Below, piece after piece: positions 50,000-62,038 of a stretch of DNA of 64,000 bases. The stretch comes from Microcebus murinus. Taxonomy: Eukaryota; Chordata; Mammalia; Primates; Cheirogaleidae. Position 1 is the first letter of the stretch. Every line of letters begins with the position of its first letter. A model generated the notes under the pieces. It was not told where the DNA came from and ran no database searches. It saw only the letters and a program-made list of their open reading frames with translations. Location: positions 66,791,001-66,855,000 of the forward strand of contig NC_134112.1 in the NCBI RefSeq assembly GCF_040939455.1, written 5' to 3'. Both the position numbers and the translations under genes were made by a program.

Positions 50000-50300
50000 A
50001 TTATTCTCCCTAAAACACTGCTTGCCATATGGGTCCCCAGTCAAAAATTCTTAAATTATTCCTTCCTTAATGTTTATAAACTATTAAGTGTACATTGTTC
50101 ATAAATAACAGGGTCTAATATTTAGGTCACCCACAATCTAACTTCAGCTTGTATGTCCCACAACCCCTTACTGTAGCCAAGTGGTTTACTCATTGATGTT
50201 AAATTTAGGAATTAAGGTACTTCCACTATGTCTTTGTTCAAACTGTACCTCCTATTTTGAATGTTCTTCCCTTCCTTCAAAAGTCTGTTCAAGTTGATGT
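50000..50300 (+). repeat. L2-like fossil
   Basis: GTCACCCACAATCTAACTTCAG and TTGAATGTTCTTCCCTTCC resemble L2 3' region. Weak. Confidence 0.4.
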
Positions 50301-50339
50301 CTCTGCTCTCTCCCCAATCACTCAAGATCACCTTGACTC

Positions 50340-50720
50340 AACAATTGTTTAGTGAGGGCCTACTACATTACACAAAAGTCGACAAACAGATCTTCCAACG
50401 AATTTTGTGCTATGGCAGCACACAGCAAGGAGACTGGATAGAAGCCTCTAAATCTTTAAGCTATAACCTGATAAAATGAGAAGATAAGACTAGGCCAAGG
50501 TAAACAGTAACTTATTTCCTATATGTTAGTCTGACTCAAGTGCAAAGTGCTAATGCTGGAGTGAAAAAAAGAAAAATCTGGAGAGGCAAGTGGGGCCAAG
50601 TAAGATAGGTCTTTTAGGCCAACTGAAGCAAGTTTCTACCTTTAATCTAAGGACAACTGGAACAGAACCACAGAACCATTTTAAGCAGGAGAGTGAGCTG
50701 TTCAGAGAGGAATTTTGTGA
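50340..50720 (+). repeat. Ancient interspersed repeat, family not assigned
   Basis: AGTGAGGGCCTACTACATTAC with GGCCAAGTAAGATAGGTC and AAGCAGGAGAGTGAGCTG matches the type seen at 30.1 kb. Confidence 0.4.
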
Positions 50721-52349
50721 AAATCACTGACTACAATCTTAAGTTTAACCAACACTTAAGTATCCACATTTGAAATTGATCCAAATATCAAATATACTCA
50801 TTTACCCAATAAATAAATTTTAAACTACTATGAAATAGAATGCTGCAGAAATGTGGAATAATGTAACATGCTGTTCTACTTCTTTGACTAAGGACTTAGA
50901 ACAATTATTCTCTCTAGTTAACTTCAAACAACCAAACAATCAGACCAAGTTAAAGATGAGACTCCTGATGATAAAAAATCGTAGATGACTTGCCCCACAT
51001 TTTTTATTACTATAAAATCCAAAACAGAAAAGCATGGACCTCACACTGTGCCATTCACTAAACAATTTCACTCTTATTTCTCCATTTGAAGTAGAAACAG
51101 ACTGTCATATCCCTTTTATAACCTACTTTCAAGATCTGGGATTAAGTGTCCAGGAAGATTTCATGAAATGTCAAGATCATTGAATTTCCCCACATTTAAC
51201 CTGAGTAGTGAGAAACCAGTTGCAGGAAGAGAATATTATCTATCTCATCACACAGTTCAATTCCCTAAAGTGGCATTCTATGTGCCTGCTACAAAGAGAA
51301 GTTGTTCCAAACACAGACATTAAAAAAATGAAAAGTCTGTTCCACTGCATGCTTCTCTAAAATTCCTGTTACATTTTCTTCTCCCCATTCTCAATATCAT
51401 TGGTCAAACAACACTTAACAGGAATTGTTTGTACCCTTTTTTGTTTGCTGGTGACAATTCCTTTTTGATTTCCCACATCCACTTTAGGAGTAAGTGGTTG
51501 AACAGTCACTCTTAATCTTCGGTCCACAGGATATTCCATCATTCTATCTTTGGCCATGTGATGATTTTCAAAGGTAATAAAAGAAAGTTACTTTAAGTTA
51601 TTAGAAATACAAAAAGTTAAGATTACAACAAACATGTCAATGTTATTAACAGGAGATGACTTTTTTCTTGAAGTATCATACATAAATCATTCTCAAACTC
51701 AGAAGTATAAAGTTTTCTCTAATTTTAATTCATCATTATGTCACTGACAATTCCTTTCTAAGTGTTCTAAACTACAGGGACATTTTTATTGAAACTATAA
51801 TTGTGTTTAATATATCACCTCCCTTGGGAATTCAAATTCACAAGGCTATTTCTATTCTTTTCCCCAGAATCTTTCTATCTAATTCCTCCTTGCCCTAGTG
51901 GCCTGAACCACATAGAGACTGGTCATAAGATCTTAGAATCTAGTCTTTTCTTTCCAAAAATAATAAATTATGTGTCTCTGACTCCATACAGAATGTGGCA
52001 ATATAATTCATGCTATTGGAAGGAGGACTAACATCTAAAGCTGACAACTAGGTAATAAATATGATTAGGAGCCAAGCACACAAGCAGAATACCCCAAAGT
52101 GCATACCTTTCACAGGAAGACACAAGCAGGCTTAATCAATGAGACATTTTCAGTAAAAAATACAGTCATTTTTTTTCTCAGATACATATAAATCACCTTC
52201 CTTTCAGCAGTATTGCCTTGTTAGCCCCAAATCATTATTTCCTTTCTTTATTGTCTACAAAACTAAAAAAAATTTAAAAGTTGATTACAGTAACCAAGTC
52301 TGACTCATAAACCAAACAATTCCTCACATTTCTTTATGAGTTAAAATTC
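50721..52349. other. Intronic DNA with one unexplained short frame
   Basis: No transposon named in 1.6 kb. The 62-codon minus-strand frame at 51369-51557 is listed separately. Confidence 0.4.
51369..51557 (-). other. Unexplained 62-codon frame, possible gene or pseudogene fragment
   Basis: Minus-strand frame beginning MAKDRMMEYPVDRRLRVTV and ending in a Lys-rich tail before TAA. Mixed charge, low Leu/Phe, and balanced codons differ from the AT-driven random frames around it. The frame is also open about nine codons upstream (FENHH precedes Met). I do not recognise the protein. No poly-A or clear splice sites are seen. It could be a processed pseudogene piece or chance. Confidence 0.22.
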
Positions 52350-52545
52350 ACACGGTTCTCAAACAGCTCATATAGTCCTCAAAAATAACCTATGAAGTAT
52401 GTGTTACCTCCATTTTCCCAAAAAGAAAATGAAGTTCAGAGACAAAAAATGACTTGTTCATGTTCACACAACTGGTAGCAGAACTAGCACTTGAATAAAG
52501 GTCTTCATACTCCAATTCCATATCCTTTTCACTATATGTCACCAC
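52350..52545 (-). repeat. MIR SINE, antisense
   Basis: ACCTATGAAGTATGTGTTACC, CCTCCATTTTCCCAAAAAG and ACACAACTGGTAGCAGAAC, in antisense MIR order. Confidence 0.8.
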
Positions 52546-52564
52546 TTTATTATCTGGAAACTTA

Positions 52565-52620
52565 TATTTAATGTCTATTTTTCAAGCCTTAATATTTAAT
52601 GTCTGTTTTTTAAGCCTTAA
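52565..52620. repeat. Two-copy tandem duplication, 28-bp unit
   Basis: TATTTAATGTCTATTTTTCA and following bases at 52565-52592 are repeated at 52593-52620 with two changes. Confidence 0.9.
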
Positions 52621-52706
52621 TATAAAGGTTTTAACTGAATGCTTACAGTATTAATATCACATAGTCATATACACCAGACAGGTCTCAAGCAATTAGTCTT
52701 CTAATG

Positions 52707-52892
52707 CAGCAGTCCCCAACCTTTTTGGCACCAGGGACTGGTTGCATGGGAAACAATTTTTCCACGGACCAGGGGGGTTGGGCAAGGTTTCAGGATTAAA
52801 CACGTTACATTTATTGTGCACTTTATTTCTATTATTACATTGTAACATATAATGAAATAATTACACAACTCACAATAGGTTGGGGACCCCTG
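52707..52892. mobile_element. hAT-Charlie MITE, 186 bp, perfect 8-bp duplication
   Basis: TIRs CAGCAGTCCCCAACC and GGTTGGGGACCCCTG are flanked by exact TTCTAATG at 52699-52706 and 52893-52900. The interior GGAAACAATTTTTCCACGG is shared with the 15.1-kb copy. No transposase, so mobilised in trans. Confidence 0.88.
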
Positions 52893-52900
52893 TTCTAATG

Positions 52901-53184
52901 TATTGTCATAACTCATGTGTTCAGACTACAGGACTTCTCTTACCCATGAACTTGTACTCATAAAAAGTACAAGCTAATTCATTTATAAAGTTCTTCAAAC
53001 TACCCTTACATAATAACAATGCTAAATAGTATTTAACAAAACTAAATTACTAATAATTACTCAGTCTCTAATCTGACACTAATAAAACTCTTACTCAAGC
53101 AACTATCAAACAAAATAAGCTGCTGGAAAAACACCAAGATACTTTGTAAATAATCTACATCAGGCAAACTAAAAATAAAGGCAA
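52901..53184. other. Intronic DNA
   Basis: Nothing recognised. Confidence 0.4.
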
Positions 53185-53605
53185 AAAAGGCTCCATACTG
53201 TATGATTCTATGACATTCTGGAAAAGGCAACACTTTTTACTGGAGATAGTAAAAAGATCAGAGGTTTGCCAGGGCTAGGGGAAGGGAAGGATGAATAGGC
53301 AGAACATGGGACTTTTAAGGCAGTGAAAACACTCTGCATGATACTATAATGATGGATATATGATCATTACACATTTGTATAAACTCATAGATTGCACAAC
53401 GCCAAGAGTGAACCGTAAACTATGGACTTTGGGTAACAATGGTGAGTCAATATAGGTTCATCAACTAACAAACATCACTCTGTTGAGAGGATGTTAATAG
53501 TTGGGGAGGTTTTGGTAGGGGGCAGAGGGTATATGGGAAATCTCTGTACCTTTTACTCAATTTTGCTATGAAATGAAAATGAGCTAAAAAAAAAAATAAG
53601 TCTAT
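53185..53605 (+). mobile_element. L1M 3' UTR
   Basis: CTCCATACTGTATGATTCTATG, GAGGTTTGCCAGGGCTAGG, CTATGGACTTTGGGTAAC and GTACCTTTTACTCAATTTTG form the classic old L1 3' end. Confidence 0.85.
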
Positions 53606-55204
53606 TCAAAAAAAGGCAAATATCTGTGGCAACTTTAATCTTTTTCTAGCAATCATCACTTCAGAGTTCCCCTATTAGCTTCTCAGTAAGGAGCAGCCTA
53701 AGCTTCAGTGCAACTCTCCTTTACACCCCCACTGCTCATGCCAACACCTGCTCTGTCCCCTTTGTAACCTACCCATCTTCTGTCATTAGTATACTAAGTC
53801 CAAAGACAGGAAAGGAGTTAGGTTCAGACAAGAGTCCTGGAGAAGGCAGGTAGTGACACTAAGGAAGCAAAGGATTCCTAAAGAAGGAAATCAGCAGGAC
53901 AGTCTGCGGGAGAGAGCAAAAAGGAGAAAAGAATCTGAGTTGCTCTGAATTTTTTTGTTCTACGTAGTGGGAAAATCATATGAAATGAAATTATCCTAAA
54001 ATACAGAATGTGATGACATTACAAACATTTCCTTTCTTTAGACAACGTCTTTGCAGTATGCAATTTCAAAGCTAGAACTTGACGTGTTTACAATGTGTCC
54101 TCCAGCTACAAGCAAGATGATTTTTCAAAAGGTGACTGTAAATGCTACATTTTTCAACAGAAAGATATATAAAAGTGTGTGTGTCAAAGTGCCATTACAA
54201 AGGCCCATCTCTCAAAATAAACTTGCAATAAATTGCAAAGATTAAATTTTTATGATTTATTACATGCTTGTACCTTCTGGGTATTTTTAATCTAAGAAGT
54301 CAAAAACATGCTATGAGTTACCAAACTGAGCAGAAAGAGTTCAACAAGATTTTCGAAGTCACATACGAATAACTGTTGGGGGCGGGGGGTTGCTCGCTTG
54401 CTTTGGTCATCAGTGAGGAAGCCAGAATAAGCAACTAGCAGTCCAAACATCTGAGTCATTTAAGACAGGCCAGGGCTCCAGTGGCAAACCAGGGGCCCAT
54501 AAGACAGATTTAAAGATGGTTCCAGCAGGATCTGCCACCACCATCATCACCATCACCTCAGCAGAACACAACCCTCTTCATCTGCAATTTCAGGGAGGCA
54601 CAAAGGTTGGAGTTCTTCCAGCAACACAATTCAGTTCACCACATACTGATTAAGCACCATGAGGCAGAAAGCATTTGTGCTAAAGGTGCTGGGGGACATT
54701 GAACAACAGTAACATGTGGCCCCTACCTTAAGAAGTTTCCAGTTGAAAATATGGTGAAACTGTAATCCAGGCAAGGCAGAGGAAGTACCAAAAGAAAGGT
54801 ACAAAGAACAAGACATTCAGAGATTTTATCAAGATTCTCTAGGGTGAAACCTGAGGACGTTACTCCGGTGACCAACAGGTTCTTGCTACAGTCACTGCTT
54901 GTATTTATAATTTTCTCCCATTCAACGTACTACTTCTAACACCAGAAGATGTTAAAACCTGAAAAATACCTTTTTGTTCTAGCTTATTATTAAAGGGAGG
55001 TATTTCTTGAATATAAAATATGTTAAAGATATAAGATAAAATAATTTTTAAAAAAAAGAAGGAAAAGATTGGAGGCCAAGGGTGAAATAATGCTAACATG
55101 ACACAAAGCAAAATAATTCAACTTCCATTCAGACTCAATTTTATTGGTCTAGGAGAACAGTTATCACTTTTATATCACCTTTACATGCTGCTTTAATGGT
55201 TTAC
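53606..55204. other. Intronic DNA, nothing certain
   Basis: About 54640-54760 weakly resembles the ancient repeat type of 30.1 kb. G-rich GGGGGCGGGGGGTTGC at 54377. No gene. Confidence 0.4.
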
Positions 55205-55280
55205 AAAGGACTCACATAAATTCTTAAATGAAACTCGAAACTATCCTACACCAGGTAGACGCTGTTATTATCTCAGGTAG
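55205..55280 (-). repeat. MIR, left part (split)
   Basis: ATCCTACACCAGGTAGACGC and TGTTATTATCTC are antisense MIR; the match continues at 55768 after an LTR. Confidence 0.55.
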
Positions 55281-55766
55281 CTGACCCTCACAAGATAACC
55301 CCTATTGGTCCTTGCCTCTTCTCCTTATGTAGTCCCCTCCCACACTGAATCAGGGCTGGTCTGTGAGACCAATGATATACCTCAAAAATGATAGTGTGTA
55401 ACTTCCAACTTCCAAGGATAGGTCATAAAAGGCATTACAGTTTCCACTTTGGCCTCCTGGATCTCTCTCTCTGGGGAAAGCCAGCTCCCATGGCATGAGG
55501 ACAGACCCATGGAAAGCCCCTCGTGGAGAGGAACCAGCTTACAACACCAACTTGCCAGCTATGTGAGTACACCACCTTGGAAGTGAACCTTTTAGCCCTA
55601 GTCATGCTCTGATAACTGCAGCTCCAGCTGACATCTGACAGCAACCTCAGGAGATCCTGAGCAGGGAGGCACCCCAAACTGCTGTCCCACAGCAACCATG
55701 AAATGACAAACAATGAGGGTTTTCAGCTACTAGGTCTTTGATAAGTTACAAAACAATGAAGAACTA
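55281..55766 (+). mobile_element. MLT1-like MaLR LTR inserted in MIR
   Basis: TTTCCACTTTGGCCTCCTGG, GGGGAAAGCCAGCTCCCATG, CACCACCTTGGAAGTGAACC and CTGACATCTGACAGCAACC are in MLT1-class LTR order, ending near AGAACTAATGC. Solo LTR, antisense to IMMP2L. A 92-codon minus-strand frame inside is a by-product. Confidence 0.65.
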
Positions 55767-55767
55767 A

Positions 55768-55882
55768 TGCATCCCAGTTTTACATACGAGGCTCAGAAAG
55801 GTTAACTCCCCTAACTATCATATGGGCATGAGCAGAGAAACCAGGTCTAGAACCCAGTCTTTAGGCTTTAGGTTCAATTTTG
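55768..55882 (-). repeat. MIR, right part (split)
   Basis: CCCAGTTTTACATACGAGGC with AGCAGAGAAACCAGGTCTAG completes the antisense MIR. Confidence 0.65.
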
Positions 55883-56471
55883 TCATTAAACAATACCACT
55901 TCTCAATCAAAATAAGGCCTAAGGATGATCACTCCTATATGATTATATGACTGACACTAATACCCAGGCTTCCCACCATACACAGACATAGCATATGTCC
56001 TTGTATTCTTAACAGACATAATGGGACATACAATATAATTGAATTTTTGGTGCTCCACGGTACTCTATAGAGTGATTACCAGCTTCTAGAAATTTACTAT
56101 TTTTTTAATGCATACATCTTCAAAATAAACACCTAACATGTTTATAGAATTTAAATACTAAACAATTACATTACTGACATTGAGAATATTCATACACTTT
56201 ACAATCTTAATTACAATAAACATTTGTGTAATTTTAAACAGTTAGAATTAATGTGCCACACTGGAAATGCTCAACTGCTGATTGTTTAAGGATTTGCTTT
56301 TTTGATTTAGTCTTCAACATTTTTATAGCAATATAAAAATGTAGTAAAATATATCAAAATTCTCATAATGATGAAATATTACATCTAAATCCATAAAATC
56401 ATTACTGTCTTGCAGAACAAGGTGACCAGCTCTTAGCCTGACCACTTCTAAAGAAGGTCAATTTTTCTTCC
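55883..56471. other. AT-rich intronic DNA
   Basis: Nothing recognised. Confidence 0.4.
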
Positions 56472-56753
56472 TTTTAGAGACAGGGTCTCACTCTCAGGCC
56501 AGAATGTGGAGGCAGGATCATAGCTCACTGTAACCTTGAACTCCTGAGCTCAAGCTATCCTCCCACCTCAGCATCCCAAGTACCTGGGACTACAGGTGCC
56601 CATACCACACCTGGCTAATTCTATTTATTTTTTTTTTAGAGACATGGTTCTGCTCTGTTTCCCAGGCTGGTCTCGAACTCCTGGCCTCAAGCAATCCTCC
56701 CACCTCAGCATCCCAAAGAGCTAGGATTACAGGTGTGAGCTATCACACCTGGC
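56472..56753 (-). mobile_element. AluJ-like SINE, reversed
   Basis: AGAGACAGGGTCTCACTCTC, GGGACTACAGGTGCCCATAC, AGGCTGGTCTCGAACTCCTG and GGATTACAGGTGTGAGCTA in reversed dimer order. Old, without lemur linker; no clear target duplication. Confidence 0.88.
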
Positions 56754-57004
56754 CCAGAACATTTTATTGTTATAACCACATCTGCATATGATATTCCTTC
56801 ACATAAATCTCCTCTTTTGACCCATATAACTTTGCAAGACATGAAGGACAGGTATATTACCCACCATCCTGTCTTCCACCGAATGATGGGCTTAGTGAAG
56901 TTGAGGTAACTTAAACTAAGTACACACAGCTATTAAAAGGAATTAGAAGAATCTAATTTTTTAGTTTTCAATCCCAACCTTTTCTTCTAAACCATGGTTT
57001 AGCC

Positions 57005-57118
57005 CAGTGGTTCTCTACCCTGACTGCCATTAGAACACCTAGGATGCTTTGAAAAATATCAGTACCTAGAATTCATCTCCCAGATATTGTGATTTAATTG
57101 CTCTGGACTGTGTTAGCT
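57005..57118 (+). mobile_element. MER5A-like hAT fragment
   Basis: CAGTGGTTCTCTACCCTGAC start, then TTAGAACACCTAGGATGC and TTGTGATTTAATTGCTCTGG. The right TIR is lost. Confidence 0.7.
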
Positions 57119-57349
57119 GTCTAATACATAAGAAACCAGTGGTGATAAATTCATAGAAAGTTTATGCCACAAAGGGAGAAAAATGCTGATATTTCTATAT
57201 GTAAGCTGAAACATCTTTATCCCTTAGGAACTCACTCGAGGACAAAATTACCTTGCAATAAAATAAGCAAAACAAAAAGGAAGAGGAGGTGAGAAACCTA
57301 AAACCCTTTTGTTGCTATCATGGGGCCATCAAGGAATACTTTACTCACC

Positions 57350-57660
57350 TAATCTCACTACCTAAACTTCACCACACCATACTTCAAGCTGTAGCTTAAG
57401 CACCACCTCCTCTGTGAAGGCTTCAGGATCACACAAAATAAAGAAGTCCGTTTTTTTGCACCCATCCTACCTCGAACTCTACCTCTTGATATAACAGCAT
57501 ACATTGCATCTCAAGCCATTTCTTTCTTTATATATCCATTTCTCTCACTGCCCTGAGGGCTTCTTAAGAGCAGATCCCTATCTTATTCAATCTTCCCATC
57601 TTATTTATCTTTAGATCCAGGGTCTCGAACATAGCAGATATTAATAAGTCTTAGCTACAC
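57350..57660 (+). repeat. L2 LINE 3' end
   Basis: AAGCACCACCTCCTCTGTGAAG, CTGAGGGCTTCTTAAGAGCAG and GGGTCTCGAACATAGCAG fit L2 3' order. Confidence 0.7.
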
Positions 57661-58049
57661 TTAATGATTTTTGTTTGGTATGGTTATTTCCCCTATTCTC
57701 CTAGTAGACACTCCTGTGAAATTGTTTAACTTTTAATGAAGGAAAGTGGACTTTTTTCCTCACAACCGGATTAGGTTTGAGAATAATGTATGCAAAAAGG
57801 CCAACATGGTGAGAGCAAGACAGCAGTGGAACTCTGGGCCAGGAAAGAGTAGACTGGACAGGACATTTAGGGGTGGGGCCAGATATGAATTTAAAAAGCA
57901 GGGAAGGATTAGGCAAACAAAGAGGCAATAACCTTATTTTCATTCATAAGAAAATATGATAAACAAGGAATCTAGAATACAAGCAACTGTATTTTCAACA
58001 TCTCCCTTTCTATGGGGTTCCTTCCTTGCAGCATATAAACATGCCTCTC
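57661..58049. other. Intronic DNA
   Basis: Overlapping short frames on both strands (57701-57943) with no recognisable product. Confidence 0.4.
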
Positions 58050-58112
58050 CTCAGTGCTTCTCATTCTTGGGCACATAGTAGAATCCCCTGGCAAGCTTTT
58101 TAAAAAACCCAG
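58050..58112 (+). mobile_element. MER20/MER5-like hAT fragment
   Basis: CAGTGCTTCTCATTCTTGGG and TAGAATCCCCTGGCAAGC are the first blocks of these elements. Cut by the L1 at about 58113. Confidence 0.55.
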
Positions 58113-58345
58113 CTGATATCTTTACAAGGTGATGATTTCATTTCCTTTGGGTATAACCCACAAGAGGGACTGCTGGATTATATGGTTGTTCTATCTTTAA
58201 TTTCTTTAGGAACCTCTATACTTTTTCCGTAATGGCCATACCAATCTATATTCCCACCAACAGTGATCAAGTGTTCCCTTTTCTCCACACCCTCACCAAC
58301 ATTTGTTATCTTGTCTTTTTGATAATAGCCATCTTAATCGGTGTA
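58113..58345 (-). mobile_element. L1, inverted 5' part
   Basis: Reverse of L1 ORF2 end (TTTGGGTATAACCCACAAG, TATTCCCACCAACAGTG, CTCACCAACATTTGTTATC). Meets forward L1 at 58346. Confidence 0.8.
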
Positions 58346-58990
58346 AAGATAAGAAAACAACCTAAGTGTCTGCCAACAAATGAATAAAAAAAGAAACTAT
58401 TGTATATATGTATGTATATCTACACACACACACACACACACACATATACAATGGACTATCATTCAGCCTTAAAAAAGAAAGAGATCCTGCCATTTGCCAC
58501 ACAGATGAACATAGAAGACATTATGCTAAGAGAAATATGCCAGGCATAGAAAGAAAAATACTACGTGATCTCACTTATATGTGGAATCTTAAAAAAAAAA
58601 AAAAAAGTCAAATATACAGAGATGGAGAATAAAACAGTTATGGGAGAAAAAGCAGGCAATGGAAAGAAATAGGTCAAAGGATACAAAGTAGCAGATATGT
58701 AGGATGAACAAGTCTAGAGATCTAATGTACAACATGAAAACTACAGTTAAGAATATTGCATTGTATTTGGTATTGCATTTGAGATTTTTGCTAAATGAGT
58801 AGAAGTTGGCTACTCTTATAGCACACACACAAATGGGTAACTATATAAGATGATGGATGTGTTAAAATGTTTCACTTATCTTAAATAGTAACCACTTTAC
58901 TATCTATGTATGTCCCATAACATCACCATTGTTACTTAAATATACACAATCAAATTTATTAATAAGTAAATATCCTGACTGAAGAACACT
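58346..58990 (+). mobile_element. L1 3' part of the same 5'-inverted insertion
   Basis: ACAACCTAAGTGTCTGCCAAC, CCTGCCATTTGCCACACAG and CTCACTTATATGTGGAATC, then 3' UTR. Contains (CA)n at 58421-58443 and an A-run at 58591-58605. Confidence 0.82.
58421..58443. repeat. (CA)n microsatellite within L1
   Basis: About eleven CA units, replacing the TATATATA-type L1 stretch. Confidence 0.85.
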
Positions 58991-59149
58991 AAGTCATTAT
59001 GTCCTAGGAGGGACCCAACCATGTCTACTCTCTATCCTCACCTCCTGTTCACTCCTCTACCCACGGCAGTTTAGCTCTGCCACTCCAACAAAATCAGTGA
59101 CTTCCAACAGACACGACTTTCATCATACTTGATCATTTGTAGCATTAAA

Positions 59150-60330
59150 TTTTAACTGGGTTCTACTTCTTAAAATTCTCTCTGCCCCTGGCCTGAAAAG
59201 ATTCCTTTTCCCTTTTCTCCCAACTTCTATGGCTACTCTCCTTAAGCATCCTTGCATCTTTCTCTTTCATAGACTAATTTCAATAGTCTCTAAGACTTAT
59301 TTTTAGCCCTTTTCTCTTTCTCTACCATTCCTCTAAGCACTTTTATCCTTACCCATGCCTTTAACTACTCTCCATATGGTAAGAAATCGGAAATCTGTAT
59401 CTCTGGCCTCCACAATCGCTTGTGAAGTTCCAGGATCCTATATTCAAGCCTTCTAGACACCTCCAACTTGCCAATGATATGCTTTGCAAGCACACTAAAC
59501 ATGTCCAAAGCTGAACTCATTCTCTTCTCCCTCATACATGCTTCCTCTTCTCCTTCCCCACTCACTACCCAGAAACCGGGGAGGCATTCTAGCATCCTCA
59601 CTCTTCCATACCTTTTACATTCAGTCACAAAGACCAGCCAATTCTCCCTCTTTCTACTTTTCCTTAACATTCTCACTTCTCCTCTATCCCTACCACTTCC
59701 ACCCTTGTCTGAGCTCTCAACCTCTCTTATCCATACTGATGCACCGTCCTCAATGGCCTCCACTCTTGCCACATCCCATCTCCTACTCTAGTCCACCCCC
59801 AATCTACCCAGCACACTGCTTCACAGTCATCTTTCACGCCACTCACAATTCTCCATGGCTCACTACTATACATGGGATAGGAAGGGCACCCTGAATTAGC
59901 CATCCAGTTTTACTTCTTTTCACTCCTGACCTTGCCCTTCACACTTTAATATAACCGATCTATATATAGTTCCCAGAACTATGTTCTCATAATGCCACAC
60001 AATTACTCATGCTATTAGCTCCACCTGGAAATGCTCTGTGCTGCTTGTCAACATGCCCACTCCTACTCAGCTTTCAAGTCTCAGCTCAAACACAACCACT
60101 ACTAAAACCCTTGTCCAGCATTCCTGGCAGGGATCAAAAGCTCTTGGAAGGTTTCCTTTGCATTTGTACGTACCTCCATTATGGCAAATAGCACCCCGTA
60201 TTTGACCTGTTGGTCAAGATGTCTATAGTCCTGCTAAACTACAAGCTCCTTGTGACAATGCCTTTTCATCTTTATATGCTCATCACTAGCTGAATGCACA
60301 TAAGCATGTAATAAAAAAGAAGAGGGTGGT
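59150..60330 (+). repeat. L2 LINE fossil, RT C-terminus to 3' end
   Basis: The longest L2 here. Around 59485-59520 it still reads LNMSKAELILF, the conserved block of L2 reverse transcriptase. GGCCTCCACTCTTGCCACATC follows at about 59755, then CAAGTCTCAGCTCAAACACAAC and an ACAAGCTCCTTGTGACAATG end. Open frames of 107-135 codons on both strands here are remnants or shadows; none keeps a full RT domain. Confidence 0.7.
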
Positions 60331-60859
60331 TAATGAATGAACTATAGGCCAACAAATGGGCAAGAGAATCAACTGGGTTTTGAGTACAGGGAAAAAAAAA
60401 TCTTAAGAAAATACAGACAACTACTATTAAGTCCTACTCATTAAAAAAATAGAAAAATATGGTATGGTGGTGACTCAGGTAGTATCAAGGTGACAAAAAA
60501 TCTTATTACTGGACTAAGCAAACAATAAGAAGGTAAGCATTTCCAGTGCAACAGTTGACATATGATCAACAGAGAAGCCAAAGAAGACGGTTCTATGATA
60601 CAAGTAATTCATTGGCCTAAGTCCATAGACTAAGAAAAACACTAGCACCTTCCTCTCTCGGTTCACTATTGTTCTCCTTTGCCACTATTCTGCATACCCC
60701 TTTCCACTCCCCACTACCAAATCCCAGATCCCATGGGCAATTCCCCTCCATTGGAGCCACATGTCCTGGGCCAGTGGATTAGTCTGGATGTAAGTGGAAG
60801 GGAGAGGCAGAGGGTCTTTTTTCTCATGGCCAGGAGTTCCAGGGAAAAATAAAACTACT
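60331..60859. other. Intronic DNA
   Basis: Nothing recognised. Confidence 0.4.
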
Positions 60860-61025
60860 ATTTACTGTGGGCCAATTTTGTGGCAGATATTATGCTAATT
60901 TACAAACACACTCACTGAATCTCACGGGAATCATAAATAATTATCCCCTTTCACAGATGAAGAATTTGAGTCTAAAGTCACACAGCTAAGCAATGACAGA
61001 GCCCTCCTGAAAAATTAAGATTGAC
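60860..61025 (-). repeat. MIR SINE, antisense
   Basis: TGGCAGATATTATGCTAATT, TATCCCCTTTCACAGATGAAG and GTCACACAGCTAAGCAATG are antisense MIR blocks. Confidence 0.85.
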
Positions 61026-62038
61026 AGGCTTTAGAGTTTTCTATACCCCTCACTACCTCAAAATGGAGGGGGATGTGGTCCAGCCATTCTAGGTTGGAAC
61101 TCAGAATATATTTACCTCCAAAATACTGTTATCAATGTTGGCTAGAGTCTACAGTACCACTAACACATAACGGGCACACTATGAGTTTAAAAAAGCTTTG
61201 GGGTTCAAACCTGGAAATCTAAATACTATTTGTTATTTTATTCCTGTAAGTACACTGTTAACATAACAAACAATAATAGACTTAAAAATGAACTTCTGGA
61301 ATACAATGGGTTATTAAGTGAGGCTTTTCTTTAAGAATATTTTTGCTTCCACAAAAACTCTTAATGTAAAAATCACCAAGGATAGAAACTATTTCGCCTT
61401 GTTAACTTTTAAGAGCAGTGACATTGGAAGACACCTGTGGGAAATGTGCTTATCTGACCAGGTGTTCGTTTTCAGTGTGCTGTCATTTGAATAAAACATA
61501 CTAAACCCTACAGAACAGAGCTTAGGATAGAAATGCCACAAACTACAGCAGTACAGTTGATATGCCTATAATCTACTGACAGAAAGTACTCCACAGCAAA
61601 GTGAAACCAGATGTCTGGTGTGAAATCAGATGTCTGTGGACTTGTCTTTCTCAGCTTCCAGAGCAGTATTAGATACACTAAATACACAGCTTAACCGTAT
61701 ATTAAACCCACAACTTGGCAAAATCATGACAGCTTGGACATGAAGCATCAGCATTTTTATTGTAATTCTTATAAACCAAAGACATTTCTGAAATAGAAAT
61801 CCTAAGTTTAAGCACTCATCTAAATGTGGTAGTATGTTCTTCTCACCTTGTGAACAGTATCAGAGCTTTTAAGACACATAGAAACCCTTTCTCTTCATTT
61901 TTCAAGCTGACACCCTTTAGGCAGGACTACGGAATGATCTGATAGGAGTAAATCAAGCCACACCAGGTGTCAGTCCTTGTTCCAGAAATTCTAGGATCAG
62001 ATACAGAAGGTCCCTGTGAAAATGCAGATACTCTGGAG
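61026..62038. other. Intronic DNA
   Basis: Nothing recognised; the last eight bases are the hAT target duplication. Confidence 0.4.

Noticed and set aside
59365..59894. Overlapping 107-135 codon frames on both strands
   Set aside because: They sit in an L2 fossil. Only a short RT-like block remains and the frames contradict each other.
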